NCBI GenBank assembly: GCA_020832085.1
Contig: JAFIFJ010000038.1
Location: 17,680-81,679, forward strand
Reading direction: 5' to 3'
Origin: Gammaproteobacteria bacterium
GTDB lineage: Bacteria > Pseudomonadota > Gammaproteobacteria > Pseudomonadales > Azotimanducaceae
Length of the DNA stretch: 64,000 bases
Position 1 is the first letter of the stretch. Each line of letters begins with the position of its first letter. Below, piece by piece: positions 33,494-43,355 of this stretch. The notes beneath the pieces were generated by a model. It worked only from the letters and a program-made list of their open reading frames with translations. It made no database searches and was not told the origin of the DNA. Both the position numbers and the translations under genes were made by a program.

Positions 33494-33781
33494 GCCGTTG
33501 ATGCGCTCGAGTCCGCGCAGCAGCAGCCAGACGACGGCGATGGGAAATCCGAGCAGGGCCAGGGCAAGGCTCCAGCCGAGGGTAGGCAGCAGACGCTGCT
33601 CGACCGCGTGGATCACGGCAGCGAAACACAGCACTCCCAGATAGAAATCCGCCAGCAGCACCCGACCCCAGGCCGTGTCGAGCACGGCAGCCATGGCTGC
33701 CGTATCCGGGCTCATGATGACAGCGCCCACGTAGACCACCAGGGCCACCGCGGCGGCGACCAAACCAGACTTGATGATCAT
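33464..33781 (-). CDS. Small membrane protein (possibly DUF1475-like)
   Basis: This 105-residue protein has three hydrophobic helices (residues about 5-25, 45-65 and 70-92). AWGRVLLADFYLGVLCFAAVIHAVE resembles the core of DUF1475 proteins. AAGGAG 7 bases upstream fixes the ATG at 33781. Its last 30 bases run antisense inside the HD-GYP coding end. Confidence 0.6.
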   Translation of the reverse strand: MIIKSGLVAAAVALVVYVGAVIMSPDTAAMAAVLDTAWGRVLLADFYLGVLCFAAVIHAVEQRLLPTLGWSLALALLGFPIAVVWLLLRGLERINGSLGRQVSER

Positions 33782-33862
33782 GTTCCCGCTCCTTTCTTTG
33801 AGGATCCTGATCCCTTTGCTTCGATCCTGACCTGCCATGGGCGCGCTTGGCGCGATTGCGGC

Positions 33863-34471
33863 TCAGGTTGAGGGCAGGCGCGCCAGAATGTCCTGAAGAC
33901 TGCGTACCCGGTGGTCGGCCAGCTCCGGCCAGGGAAATGCCGCTGCCGTATCGAGGTGGACCGTCAGCACACCGGCCGCCCGCCCCGCCTCGAGATCGAA
34001 GCGGAAGTCTCCCACCATCACGGCGTCGTCAGGTCCGCATCGCCAGCGCCGCAGCAGGGTCAGGATACCGCCTGGGTCGGGCTTGGGGGGAGCCTCTGAT
34101 CGCCCCAGCACACAACGCGGATCGAACAGGTCTGCGACCCCCAGAATTTCGAGGCAGCGCAGGGCATTGCTGCGGCTGTTGCGGGTGAGGATGCCGAGAT
34201 CGGCGCGTTGGGCAGCCAGCTGCCGCAGCAGGGGAACGCAGCCGGGCTGGGGCTCGGCTGCCTCCACCAAGGCATCTTCGATGGCGTCCAGGCGTCGGCG
34301 CAACGGCAGGGCCCTGGATTCAGGCAGTGTCGCCAGGTACTCCAGGATGGGGTGACCGGCCGGTATGCCGAGTTCGGCGCGAATGGCATCGAAATCGTGC
34401 TGGGGACGGGTGAGGGTGCCGTCGAGGTCGAAGATCCACTTCGACCGGTCGATGAGTGCGCCTGCTGTCAC
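33863..34471 (-). CDS. HAD-family phosphatase
   Basis: This 202-residue haloacid dehalogenase-type phosphatase has motif I DLDGTLT (nucleophile and acid/base Asp), motif II ILTRNS, motif III PPKPDP with the lysine, and motif IV VMVGDFRFDLEAG. The helical cap between motifs I and II is of subclass I. It overlaps hisC by 4 bases (ATGA), but it is not the fused HisB phosphatase type. A histidinol-phosphate or phosphoglycolate-type substrate is possible but unproven. Confidence 0.88.
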   Translation of the reverse strand: MTAGALIDRSKWIFDLDGTLTRPQHDFDAIRAELGIPAGHPILEYLATLPESRALPLRRRLDAIEDALVEAAEPQPGCVPLLRQLAAQRADLGILTRNSRSNALRCLEILGVADLFDPRCVLGRSEAPPKPDPGGILTLLRRWRCGPDDAVMVGDFRFDLEAGRAAGVLTVHLDTAAAFPWPELADHRVRSLQDILARLPST

Positions 34472-35580
34472 TCCAGCAGTTCACTCAGCCGTTGCAGCAG
34501 GATGCCATGCTCCTGCTCACTGCCGATGCTGATCCGGAGCCGGTCGTCGAGCCCCGGGCTCGGAAAGTGCCGGACCAGAATCCCCGCGGCCTGTAGCGCG
34601 TGCTTCAGCGCCAGCGCATCGCGTCCGGACGGGACGCGCGCAAACAGGAAGTTGGCCTGGGATGGGGGCACGTCGAAGCCCAGGGCCTGCAGACCATCCG
34701 CGAGCTGCCTGCGCTGTGCCCGCACCCTGGCCGAATTGTCCCGGGCCCAGGACTGGTCGGAGATGGCCGCAGTGGCCAGCACCTGGGCGATCAGGTCGAG
34801 GTTATAGGAATCCCGGGTCTTCTCGAGCATGGGCGCAATGATGTGGGGCTGGGCGATGCCGTAGCCGAAGCGCAGTCCGGCCAGGGCATAGCCCTTGGAC
34901 AGGGTGCGCAGCAGAACCACGTTCGGGTGCCGGCGAACGAGGCTCACCGCGTCGTGGCCGCGATCCGGATCCACGAAGTCGACGTAGGCTTCGTCGATGA
35001 GCAGCAGGCCGTCGAGTGCCGCCGCCAGCGCATCGACGTCGGCCACGGAGAACAGCCTGCCGGTAGGGGCATGGGGATTCACCACGCAGGTGAGGCCTGC
35101 GCCGGCTGTGTTGGCCTGTGCGGCCAGATCCCGCGGCAGCGTGAACCCGTCTCCAAGGGGAACCTCCACGGTGGCGCAACCCTGCACGGCGGCCAGCACC
35201 GGATACAGCGAGTAGCTCGGTGCGGTGGTGGCCAAGGGGGTGCCGGGCTCCATGAACGTGGTGACCAGCAGCCGCAGCAGTTCGTCGCCGCCGTTGGTGG
35301 CGATGATCCAGTTCCGCTGCACGCCGTGCAGCGAGGCCGCCTGATCCCGGAAATCGTTGGCCAGCGGGGGCGGATAGCGGCGCAGGCGCCGCGTATCGAC
35401 TCCAGCCAGAGCGGCCGCCACGGCGGGGCTGGGCGGATAGGGGTTCTCATTGGTGTTGAGCTTGATGACGTCGGCAGCGTCGGGCTGCTCGCCCCAGCTG
35501 TAGCCGGTCATGCGCTGGATGTTGTCGCGTTCGTAGTGCTTCTGTTCGTGGTGCTTCAAGGCAGCAGTTCCGAGGTGCAT
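34468..35580 (-). CDS. hisC: Histidinol-phosphate aminotransferase
   Basis: This 370-residue fold-type I PLP enzyme converts imidazole-acetol phosphate to histidinol phosphate. KLNTNENPYPPSP near residue 35 is the HisC N-terminal signature. TNGGDELLRLL, NPHAPTG, IDEAYVDF and LSKGYALAGLRFGYG (Schiff-base Lys) follow. HisC-like enzymes also act on tyrosine/phenylalanine precursors. No other his gene is nearby except the coupled HAD phosphatase. The ATG at 35580 is chosen because homology begins shortly after it; the ribosome site is weak. Confidence 0.87.
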   Translation of the reverse strand: MHLGTAALKHHEQKHYERDNIQRMTGYSWGEQPDAADVIKLNTNENPYPPSPAVAAALAGVDTRRLRRYPPPLANDFRDQAASLHGVQRNWIIATNGGDELLRLLVTTFMEPGTPLATTAPSYSLYPVLAAVQGCATVEVPLGDGFTLPRDLAAQANTAGAGLTCVVNPHAPTGRLFSVADVDALAAALDGLLLIDEAYVDFVDPDRGHDAVSLVRRHPNVVLLRTLSKGYALAGLRFGYGIAQPHIIAPMLEKTRDSYNLDLIAQVLATAAISDQSWARDNSARVRAQRRQLADGLQALGFDVPPSQANFLFARVPSGRDALALKHALQAAGILVRHFPSPGLDDRLRISIGSEQEHGILLQRLSELLE

Positions 35581-35652
35581 CGACCAGCCGCGGATTCTAC
35601 CTTGGCAGAGGCGATGGTGGGCGGGGCCGCAAGGAAAACAGCCACGCAGGAA

Positions 35653-35684
35653 GCGGCTGCAAAGAAAAGCGGCTGCAAAGAAAA
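35653..35684. repeat. Tandem 16-bp duplication
   Basis: GCGGCTGCAAAGAAAA occurs twice head to tail (35653-35668 and 35669-35684), directly beyond the TonB receptor terminator. On the minus strand each copy gives a T-rich stretch, so the duplication extends the termination region. Confidence 0.85.
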
Positions 35685-35702
35685 GGGGCCCCGAAGGGCC
35701 CC
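35685..35702 (-). terminator. Intrinsic terminator of the TonB receptor gene
   Basis: On the minus strand GGGGCCC-TTCG-GGGCCCC forms a 7-bp stem closed by a UUCG tetraloop, followed by TTTTCTTT. It lies 33 bases after the receptor stop codon. Confidence 0.88.
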
Positions 35703-35734
35703 TGATCGTTTGCCGTGCAGGGTGACGCCGTGAA

Positions 35735-38554
35735 TCAGAAGCGGGCGCCGATCTGCAGGCCGTAGGTGCGCGGCTCGAGCAGGAAAATGTTGGTGAAGTT
35801 GCCCGAGCTGGCATCGGTGAAGTAGGCGCCGGTGATGTGATCCTTGTCACCGATGTTCTTCATGAAGGCCTGGGCGTACCAGGTGCCGTCATTACCGTGA
35901 TTGCCGTACAGGGTCAGGGACGCGTTCCACACCGACCAGCTGGGGATCTTGTCCTGGGCGCTGTTGTAGACACGGTAGTAGAAGCTGTCCTGCCAGTAGT
36001 AGTCGAGGCGCGGTACCAGTTCCAGGCCGTTGCCGAACATGAAGCTGTACTGAGCTCCGAGCTTGACCGACCATTCAGTGGCGCCGGGCAGCTGGTTGCC
36101 CTTGAGGTCGTTGGCGATACCGATGGGTACCAACGTCGTGGGGGTTTGGGCCCCAAGGCCGCTGGCTGCCGGGTTCTCGGTGAAGATGTTGGCGCACTCG
36201 AGGCGGTTCTGGCCACACTGGGTGGCGTCGAAGGTACCGCCGGCGAGGACGCTGGTGGGGACGATGAAGACATCGGCGCCGCCATTCTTCACGGTGACGA
36301 AGTTCGGATTGCCATCGGTGGGATTGGCCGGATCGATGCTCGTGCCACCGGTGATCTTGGTGTCGAGCCAGGAGACGAAGGCGTCGATGCGCAGATTGTC
36401 GACGGGCACGTAGGTCATCTCGAACTCGAGGCCCTGGATACGGGCATCGATGTTCTCGTTCACCGAGGTGCGGTCGATGATCTTGGTGTTCTGCAGGCCG
36501 TCGTAGTCGTACCAGAAGTAGGTGATGTTGGCCTGCATCCGGCCGTCGAGCAGCCGGTTCTTGGCGCCGATCTCGATGGCGTTGATGAACTCCGGGTTGA
36601 AGGTCTCTTCGAAGGCTCCGGAGAACGACGGCGGGTTGATGCCGCCGGACTTGTAGGAGCGGGACAGCGAACCGTAGACCATGGTCTCGTCGGTGAAGGA
36701 CAGGTCCATGTAGTGGTCGATGGCCACTCTTCCGGTGAGCTCGCTCCAGGAGTCGCCAAACTCGCGGAAATTGGGAACCGGGTTGTTGCCGGAGGTGCCG
36801 AAGCCGTAGAAGCGCTCGTCCACTACGGCCAGACCGGCCGCGCCGCCGGGCTCGAAGGCCGCTTCGAAGGTGTTGTCGAGGAAGGCGCGATTGGATACGC
36901 CTTCGACGAAGGGCAGCCCCGGATTGTTCAGCAAGGTCTGGCGGTCACGGACATCCTTCGACTCATCAGAGTAGCGCAGGCCCAGGGTCAGGCGGGTGCG
37001 GTCGCCGAGATCGACGTAGAACTCACCGAAGATGGCCCAGGTCTCAAGCTCGTAGTCGGCAGTGTCGTTGCGGAAATAGGCCAACGGAGCCTCACGGCCA
37101 TCGACATCGACTTCACCGAGGGGGGTGAATGCCGCCAGCGTGTTGCCGCGAACATCGTAGATCGTGGTGTTGTCGCTTTGCAGGTAGAAGAAGCCCGCCA
37201 GGAAGTCGAAGGGCTTGTCGTCCCAGCTCGATGCGATCCGGGCCTCGATGGTCAGCGCCTCGTTCTCGAATGCTGAGGTGTCGTAGGCGAACGGACGGTC
37301 GAAGCCGGACACCGTGGGGTCAGATGGCGTCTGCAGACGGCCCTCGGCGTCCGTGAAACCGAAACCAGGCAGGGGCACAGGGGCGACGTTGGGCAGGAAC
37401 GTCGCAGACGGCACGGCCCATGCGTAGTCAGTGATCGTGTTGAGCTCGATCTCCTGGTACGTGGCCCCCAGGGTCAGGGTGTAGTTGTCGAACTCGTGGA
37501 CGATCTCAAGATTGAAGAGGTCCTCGTCCATTTCGTACACCGGCGTCAGCGGCGTCTGAACCTGGCGCAGGTCGTTGCTGCGGGTGCTGTTGGCGAAGGC
37601 ATCGACGCCCGGCGGCAGGAAGCTTGAGGCAAGAATGCCTCCGAGCTGGCCACCGGAGTTCAGTACACCCAAGGAATCCGGGTCATCGAGTGCGACGCCG
37701 GGCAGACAGCCGAGGCTGAAGGGGAAGGGATTCGGATCCTTGGCGCAGAGCTGATTCGAGGTGCGCATCCGGGTGCTGTCCTCACGGAAACGCTGCCAGA
37801 AGAAATTGATCTCGGTGCGGTCGGTGGGTGCGTAGTTGAAGGCGACCCGGGTGGACCACAGGTCACGGTCGTCGATGTCTTCGCCGAGGAAGGTGTTCTC
37901 GACGTAGCCGTCGCGCTCGAGCCAGCGGCCGGAGAGGCGAACGGCAGCCTGTTCCCCAAGCGGAATGTTGACCATGCCGCTGGCCTTGCGGGTGTCGAAA
38001 TTGCCGGCTTCGAGGTCAATGGCCGCATCGAACTGGGTCGGATCGGCCTTGGCGGGAATGATGTTGATCACGCCACCGGTGGTGTTGCGCCCGTAGAGCG
38101 TGCCCTGGGGACCGCGCAGCACTTCGACCCGCTCCACGTCGAACAGCTCCGATTCGAAGATGGACGTGGTCTGCAGGTAGGCGCCGTTGAAGTTGATGGC
38201 GGTGCCGGAGTCCGAACTGGCGGCGACGGCGTTATTGCCGATGCCGCGGATGCGCACGTTGGAGCCGGTGAAGTTGTCCTTGGTGAAGCTCAGGTTCGGT
38301 ACCGAGAGCTGCATGTCGGAAACGGTGTTGATGTTCTCGCGGTCCAAGGCGGACTGATCGAAGGCTGATACCGCGACGGCCGTGTCCTGCAGGGTCGACT
38401 CACGGCGCTGGGCGGTGACGACCACTTCGTCGATCAGGCTGCGGGAAGCAGGTTGGGTCTGAGGAGCTTGGGCGACGGCCTGGGCCGAAGCGGCGGCGAT
38501 AGCAGCGCAAAGCATAGCGCTGCCCGCGCTGCGCGAGATGAAACGATGACTCAT
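35735..38554 (-). CDS. TonB-dependent outer-membrane receptor
   Basis: This 939-residue outer-membrane transporter is energised by TonB. A signal peptide occupies about residues 1-28, followed by a TonB box region (DEVVVTAQRRE), a plug domain with RGIGNNAV and VEVLRGPQGTLYGRNTTGGVINI, and a 22-strand barrel ending in Phe (TYGLQIGARF). The IDEVVVTAQRR start and the length fit the broad receptor group abundant in bacteria that take up steroids, terpenoids or plant compounds; iron chelates remain possible. It is monocistronic: its own terminator lies downstream and a 215-base leader upstream. Confidence 0.93.
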   Translation of the reverse strand: MSHRFISRSAGSAMLCAAIAAASAQAVAQAPQTQPASRSLIDEVVVTAQRRESTLQDTAVAVSAFDQSALDRENINTVSDMQLSVPNLSFTKDNFTGSNVRIRGIGNNAVAASSDSGTAINFNGAYLQTTSIFESELFDVERVEVLRGPQGTLYGRNTTGGVINIIPAKADPTQFDAAIDLEAGNFDTRKASGMVNIPLGEQAAVRLSGRWLERDGYVENTFLGEDIDDRDLWSTRVAFNYAPTDRTEINFFWQRFREDSTRMRTSNQLCAKDPNPFPFSLGCLPGVALDDPDSLGVLNSGGQLGGILASSFLPPGVDAFANSTRSNDLRQVQTPLTPVYEMDEDLFNLEIVHEFDNYTLTLGATYQEIELNTITDYAWAVPSATFLPNVAPVPLPGFGFTDAEGRLQTPSDPTVSGFDRPFAYDTSAFENEALTIEARIASSWDDKPFDFLAGFFYLQSDNTTIYDVRGNTLAAFTPLGEVDVDGREAPLAYFRNDTADYELETWAIFGEFYVDLGDRTRLTLGLRYSDESKDVRDRQTLLNNPGLPFVEGVSNRAFLDNTFEAAFEPGGAAGLAVVDERFYGFGTSGNNPVPNFREFGDSWSELTGRVAIDHYMDLSFTDETMVYGSLSRSYKSGGINPPSFSGAFEETFNPEFINAIEIGAKNRLLDGRMQANITYFWYDYDGLQNTKIIDRTSVNENIDARIQGLEFEMTYVPVDNLRIDAFVSWLDTKITGGTSIDPANPTDGNPNFVTVKNGGADVFIVPTSVLAGGTFDATQCGQNRLECANIFTENPAASGLGAQTPTTLVPIGIANDLKGNQLPGATEWSVKLGAQYSFMFGNGLELVPRLDYYWQDSFYYRVYNSAQDKIPSWSVWNASLTLYGNHGNDGTWYAQAFMKNIGDKDHITGAYFTDASSGNFTNIFLLEPRTYGLQIGARF

Positions 38555-38769
38555 TGTTTGGACTCCCTAGAGGGTCCCGTGATGCGGGACGCTACAACTC
38601 TATGCGTCGGCTGGACTGACCGCTGCTTGGGCGGTCGTGCTGCAGCACAACAGATTTTTACTGGTGTCGAGTTGAAATGTTACAACTTGCAACGCAAGGG
38701 TAACAGAGCGGCGGATTAATGCAAAGCCATCACTTTCCTGGTCATCACCGGCAGGAGAGGAAAGTGGGC
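38555..38769 (-). promoter_or_regulatory. Leader and probable promoter region of the TonB receptor
   Basis: The 215-base gap contains an AT-rich patch around 38650-38690. On the minus strand TTGTAA is followed at 17-19 bases by AGTAAAAAT, a possible but imperfect sigma-70 promoter. AGTTG-8-CAACT (38669-38686) is an inverted repeat overlapping it and could be an operator. The coordinates mark the region, not defined boxes. Confidence 0.35.
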
Positions 38770-39495
38770 TCAGTCGATGGCCAGAGTCAGGCTCACCGAG
38801 GCGCTGACGGTCACCTCGCCCGGCTCCACCGGCACGCTGGCGAACTCGGCGCGAGCATCCATCATCGCCGAGCGCAGCATGGGTGGCGGCTGGCTGGAGG
38901 CGCCATCAAGGCGCAGTTCGAGAATGCGGCCCGGCCCCGCGCCTGCGGCTTCAGCCAGCGTCCGGGCTTCACTCAAGGCGCGTTCGGTGGCCATGCGAAT
39001 GGCGTCAGCCCTTGCGCTGCCGTCTTCTTCCAGACTGAAGTGCACACCTTGGATGTCGGTGGCGCCGGCGCGCACGGCAATGGCCAGCAAGGTGCCCACG
39101 CCGGCCAGATCGGCGGTGGCGACTTCCAGCTGATTGCGGGCCTGATAGCCGGTGATGCGGGGGCGCCAGTCGGCGTCGGCATCCCGGGGCCGGGACGACC
39201 AGAGCGGTTGCAGCCGAACGCCGGTGGTGCGCAGGCTCTCTGTCGTCACTCCGGCGGCAGCCAGCGCGGCCAGCAGCCTTTCGCTCTGTTCGGCGTTCGC
39301 GGCCAGCGTGGCCTCGGCTTCCTCTCCTTCACTGACCACGGCCGCAGTGAATCGCGCCCGATCCGGCGCGGCCCGAACTTCGGCTTGCCCGTAGACGCTG
39401 AGGGTCGCCGGCTGGGAGGGGCCGGAAATCTGAACTTCGCTGCAGGCGGTGGTGAGCAGGAGCAGCGCCGGGATCAGGGCAAGGGTGCGGGACAT
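38770..39495 (-). CDS. SIMPL-domain (DUF541) lipoprotein
   Basis: This 241-residue protein has a lipobox at LLLTTACS (Cys near residue 18) and the SIMPL domain that follows. LSVYGQAEVRAAPDRARFTAAVVSEG is the typical start of the fold, and QVARNQLEV-like and ASVSLTLAID segments fit its later strands. Members form ring-like periplasmic or outer-membrane-associated oligomers and have been linked to oxidative stress protection and kinase signalling. The gene stands between the DEAD-box gene and the TonB receptor on the same strand. Confidence 0.85.
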   Translation of the reverse strand: MSRTLALIPALLLLTTACSEVQISGPSQPATLSVYGQAEVRAAPDRARFTAAVVSEGEEAEATLAANAEQSERLLAALAAAGVTTESLRTTGVRLQPLWSSRPRDADADWRPRITGYQARNQLEVATADLAGVGTLLAIAVRAGATDIQGVHFSLEEDGSARADAIRMATERALSEARTLAEAAGAGPGRILELRLDGASSQPPPMLRSAMMDARAEFASVPVEPGEVTVSASVSLTLAID

Positions 39496-39554
39496 GGCGG
39501 AGAACTCCGGATGGGCATCGATGATCTGAGACCCGCCATGATACGCCTTCGGAC

Positions 39555-40952
39555 TCAGGCGCGGCGGCGTTGACCGCTGCGGGGACCGCCCGGGCGGCCA
39601 CCGCCGCTGCGACCACTGTCGCGACGGCGGGGGCGGTCATCGGAGGGCAGGCGCGACTCCTTGGGCGCCACCAGCAGTTCGTCTTCGGGCTGGCTGCAGA
39701 CCAGCTTGGACCCGAGCAGGGCCTCGATCTCCGGCAGCAGGAAGGCATCGCTTTCGCCGAGCAGGCTGATGGAAATGCCCTTGGCGCCGGCGCGCCCGGT
39801 GCGGCCGATGCGGTGCACGTAGTCCTCGGGATCTTCCGGCAGATCGTAGTTGATCACGTGGCTGATGCCTTCCACGTGCAGGCCTCGACCGGCCACGTCC
39901 GTGGCCGCGAGCACCTGAATCTTGCCTTCCCGGAACCGCTCCAGGGTCGAGACGCGTTTGCTCTGGGGGATCTCCCCGGACAGCATGTCGCAGGGTACGC
40001 CGAGGGCCTTCAAGCGTTCGAAGATGCGGCGGGTGCTGTCGCGGCGGTTGGCGAATACCAGCACCCGGTCGAGCTCCAGCGTGGTGATGAGGTTGTAGAG
40101 CAGCGCGAACTTGTCCCGGGACGAGACCATGTAGATGCGCTGATCAATGTTCTCGGTTGTGACATTCTCCGATTCGATCACCACGTGCTCCGGCTCCAGC
40201 GTCCACTGCTCAGCCAGGCGCAGCACCTCGTCATTGAAGGTGGCGCTGAACAGCAGGGTCTGCCGGCGGCGCTTCGGTGGCGTCTGCCTGATGATGCGGC
40301 GCACGTCGGGAATGAAACCCATGGACAGCATGCGGTCGGCCTCGTCGAGGACGAGCTGCTCGATGTTGCGCAGGTTGAGCTTGCCGCGGGTGAGAAAGTC
40401 GATCAGGCGTCCCGGTGTGGCCACGAGGATGTCCACCCGCTCGTTCTCCAGCACCTTCTTCTGCCGTTCGAAGTCCATGCCGCCCACCACGCTCAGGACC
40501 TTGAGCCCGCTGTAGCGGGTGAGATCCTTGGCGTCCTCGGCGATCTGCATCACCAGTTCCCGGGTGGGTGCCAGCACCAGGGCCCGCGGCGTGCCCGCTG
40601 CGGGTTCCTCCTGCAGCGGGAACTCCAGCTGATGACTGATGAGGGTGATCAGAAAGGCTGCCGTCTTGCCGGTACCGGTCTGGGCCTGGCCGGTGACGTC
40701 GTAGTTGGACAGGGCATGGGGCAGGGTCTCTGCCTGAATCGGCGTGCAGTGGGTGTAGCCCAGCGTCTCGATGGCCCGCATCAGGGCCGGCGGAAGCCCG
40801 AACTCTTCGAACTTGATGTTCGGTGCCGCCTCTTTTTTCCTGGGCGGCGCCTGCTCGGGTGCTTGGGCGTCCCGAGTTTCGGCGTCCCGAGTTTCGGTGT
40901 CCCGGATCTCGGCGTCCCGGTTCTCGGCAGGTGGGGTTTGTTCGTGGCTCAT
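39555..40952 (-). CDS. DEAD-box RNA helicase (RhlB/RhlE-like)
   Basis: This 465-residue ATP-dependent RNA helicase has the Q motif ([13 protein letters not shown]), motif I AQTGTGKT, Ia PTRELVMQ, Ib TPGRLID, motif II DEAD (VLDEADRM), III SAT and [12 protein letters not shown]. Before the core are about 45 residues with near-perfect five-residue repeats ([20 protein letters not shown]); after it comes an Arg/Gly-rich basic tail typical of RNA-binding ends. It overlaps the aminotransferase gene by 4 bases. RhlB is the closest guess. Confidence 0.92.
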   Translation of the reverse strand: MSHEQTPPAENRDAEIRDTETRDAETRDAQAPEQAPPRKKEAAPNIKFEEFGLPPALMRAIETLGYTHCTPIQAETLPHALSNYDVTGQAQTGTGKTAAFLITLISHQLEFPLQEEPAAGTPRALVLAPTRELVMQIAEDAKDLTRYSGLKVLSVVGGMDFERQKKVLENERVDILVATPGRLIDFLTRGKLNLRNIEQLVLDEADRMLSMGFIPDVRRIIRQTPPKRRRQTLLFSATFNDEVLRLAEQWTLEPEHVVIESENVTTENIDQRIYMVSSRDKFALLYNLITTLELDRVLVFANRRDSTRRIFERLKALGVPCDMLSGEIPQSKRVSTLERFREGKIQVLAATDVAGRGLHVEGISHVINYDLPEDPEDYVHRIGRTGRAGAKGISISLLGESDAFLLPEIEALLGSKLVCSQPEDELLVAPKESRLPSDDRPRRRDSGRSGGGRPGGPRSGQRRRA

Positions 40953-42256
40953 CGGCGATGCTCTGGGAGAGGTTGGCGTTGTCGGATCGACCGGACTCCG
41001 GCGAGGCGAACGCAGTTGACGAAAACCTCCATGGCCCGGCGTACATCCTCAAGCGGCGGGAACGTGGGGGCCAGGCGAATGTTGCGATCTTCCGGGTCAC
41101 GGCCGTAAGGGTAGGTGGATCCTGCCGGGGTCAGCTTGACGCCGGCCTCGGCTGCCAGCCGGATGACCTCACGGGCCATCCCGGGCAGGGTGTCCACGGA
41201 CACGAAGTAGCCGCCTTCCGGGCGGGTCCAGGTGGCGAAGCCGCTGCCCGCGAGGCCACGGTCGAGGGCTTCCTGCACGGCGTCGAACTTCGGGCGAATG
41301 ACGGCCGCATGCCGCTGCATGTGGGCGCTGATGGCGTCGGCATCCGGGAACAGCCGGCTGTGGCGCAACTGATTGACCTTGTCCGGGCCGATCATCAGAG
41401 CCCCGAGACGCTTTTCGAAGGCGCCGAGCACCTTGTCGCTGGCGGCCATGAAAGCCACGCCGGCGCCAGCAAAGGAGATCTTGGACGTGGAGCCGAAGAT
41501 GACCACGCCATCCTCGCTGCCCGCCTCCACCGCGAGTTGCCAGAGGCTGGCCAGCCGAGGCGGCTGCGGTGACAGATCGTGCACCGTGTAGGCGTTGTCC
41601 CAGAGGATGCGGAAGCCCGGCGCGGCCAGCTTCGGCAGCTCGGCGAATCGCGCTACGGTGGCGTCGTCGTAAACACAGCCTGTGGGGTTCGCGTATTTCG
41701 GCACACACCAGATGCCGCGAATGCGGGGATCCTCGCGGACGGCGGCTTCCACCGCGTCCATGTCCGGCCCCGTGTCCAGCATAGGCACATTGATCATTTC
41801 GATGCCCAGCTGCTCGCAGAGGGCAAAATGGCGGTCGTAGCCGGGTACCGGGCAGAGGATGCGCGGTGCGCCGGCGGGATCGTCGCGCCAGGGTCCGGCT
41901 GCGCCGAGACCGAACAGATGGGCGGTCTCCACGAACAGATACATCAGCGTCAGGCTCGAATTGCCCCCTGCCAGCACCTGTTCGGGGGGCGCGTCCAGCA
42001 GGATCGATCCCAGGCGGCGCGCTTCCGCAATGCCCCGCAGGCCGCCGTAGTTGCGGGTGTCCGTCCCGTCCTCGCTGCGGTAGTCCCCCTGCAGGGCACC
42101 GTCGAGGTGGTTGGCCAGATCGAGCTGATCCGAGGCCGGCTTGCCCCGGGTCAGGTCCAGGGCGAGCCCCGCCTTGCAGAATGCAGCGTGACGATCAGCA
42201 CACTCGGATTCGAGCTGCTGCAATTCTTCACCGGTCATCGCGGATCCATCGGTCAC
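40949..42256 (-). CDS. PLP-dependent aminotransferase (AspAT subgroup Ic / MocR-like type)
   Basis: This 435-residue fold-type I aminotransferase has [15 protein letters not shown] near residue 30 and [12 protein letters not shown], which are signatures of the PF12897-type group, reported to include aspartate aminotransferases. The Schiff-base lysine is in [14 protein letters not shown], and NPTG and DNAYTVHDL carry the cofactor contacts. The GTG at 42256 with AAGGA 8 bases upstream is chosen; a longer frame would overlap argC. No DNA-binding domain is present, so it is an enzyme, not a regulator. Confidence 0.83.
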   Translation of the reverse strand: MTDGSAMTGEELQQLESECADRHAAFCKAGLALDLTRGKPASDQLDLANHLDGALQGDYRSEDGTDTRNYGGLRGIAEARRLGSILLDAPPEQVLAGGNSSLTLMYLFVETAHLFGLGAAGPWRDDPAGAPRILCPVPGYDRHFALCEQLGIEMINVPMLDTGPDMDAVEAAVREDPRIRGIWCVPKYANPTGCVYDDATVARFAELPKLAAPGFRILWDNAYTVHDLSPQPPRLASLWQLAVEAGSEDGVVIFGSTSKISFAGAGVAFMAASDKVLGAFEKRLGALMIGPDKVNQLRHSRLFPDADAISAHMQRHAAVIRPKFDAVQEALDRGLAGSGFATWTRPEGGYFVSVDTLPGMAREVIRLAAEAGVKLTPAGSTYPYGRDPEDRNIRLAPTFPPLEDVRRAMEVFVNCVRLAGVRSIRQRQPLPEHRR

Positions 42257-42281
42257 GTGCGGTCCTTTTCCGTAGGGTGGG

Positions 42282-43238
42282 TCAGACGGCGACGCCTGCC
42301 AGTTCGTCGACGCCAAGCATCAGGTTCATGTTCTGGATCGCGGCGCCACCTGCGCCCTTGCCCAGATTGTCCAGGCGGGCGACGAGCAGCAGCTGTTCCC
42401 CCTCGCCGAACACCATCAGCTCCACGCGATTGGTGTCGTTGCACTGCTCGGGGTCCAGAAAGCCGCCGTCGAGAGCGGCGCTGCCGTCGGGCCGCACGAC
42501 GTGGACGCAGGCCTCCTCGGCGTAACGCTCAGCCAGCAGTTCAGTCATCGCCCGGGCGTCGAGGCGGCGTTGGAGCAATCCGGGCGGCAGCGGAATATGG
42601 ACCAGCATGCCCTTGTAGTAGTGCCCGACCATAGGCGCGAACAGGGGCGCATGGTCGAGCCCGGCGTACTGGCGCATCTCCGGCAGATGCTTGTGCCTGA
42701 GACCCAGGGCGTAGGGCCGGGGCGCATGGATGGCGCTGATGCCCTCGAGCTCCCGGGCGCGATACTTGTCCACCAGCGCCCGGCCGCCGCCGGAGTAGCC
42801 TGATAGGGCATGCACGCAGACCTCGGCCTCGCGCGCAATCACACCAGCGTCCACCAGAGGGCGGAGCGCGAGGAGGAATCCGGTGGGATAGCAGCCCGGA
42901 TTGGATACGCGGCGGGCCTGACTGACGGCACTGCGTTGTCCCGGTGTCAGTTCCGGAAGGCCGTACACCCAGCCTTCGTCGATGCGGTACGCCGTGCTGG
43001 CATCGAGCACCCGGACCTCCGGGTTCTTGATCAGACTCACCGCTTCCACGGCGGCCTCGTCGGGCAGGCAGAGGATCACCAGATCCGCAGCGTTCAGGAG
43101 CTCGGCCCGGGCAACGGGATCCTTGCGCCGCTCGATGTTCACCTCGAGCAACTCGATGTCTGAACGCTGGGCAAGCCGGGTGTGGATCTCCAGACCCGTG
43201 GTGCCGGCCTGGCCATCGATGAAGACTCGATGGGACAC
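42282..43238 (-). CDS. argC: N-acetyl-gamma-glutamyl-phosphate reductase, type 2
   Basis: This enzyme performs the third step of arginine biosynthesis, the NADPH reduction of N-acetylglutamyl phosphate. At 318 residues it is the short type-2 form. VFIDGQAGTTGLEIHTRL binds the cofactor, VSNPGCYPTG holds the catalytic Cys, and HKHLPEM carries the catalytic His. The GTG at 43238 starts exactly at the family N-terminus; an upstream frame to 43316 lacks homology. No other arg gene is adjacent. Confidence 0.93.
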   Translation of the reverse strand: MSHRVFIDGQAGTTGLEIHTRLAQRSDIELLEVNIERRKDPVARAELLNAADLVILCLPDEAAVEAVSLIKNPEVRVLDASTAYRIDEGWVYGLPELTPGQRSAVSQARRVSNPGCYPTGFLLALRPLVDAGVIAREAEVCVHALSGYSGGGRALVDKYRARELEGISAIHAPRPYALGLRHKHLPEMRQYAGLDHAPLFAPMVGHYYKGMLVHIPLPPGLLQRRLDARAMTELLAERYAEEACVHVVRPDGSAALDGGFLDPEQCNDTNRVELMVFGEGEQLLLVARLDNLGKGAGGAAIQNMNLMLGVDELAGVAV

Positions 43239-43355
43239 GATGTGATCAGGCTCCCATGACAGGCGTTGCGGAGAGCCGACGGGGCGGCTCACGAATGGGC
43301 GGCAAGGATAAAGCACCGGGGCGGCTGCGGCAAAAGGCCTTCGGCTTCGGGACAG

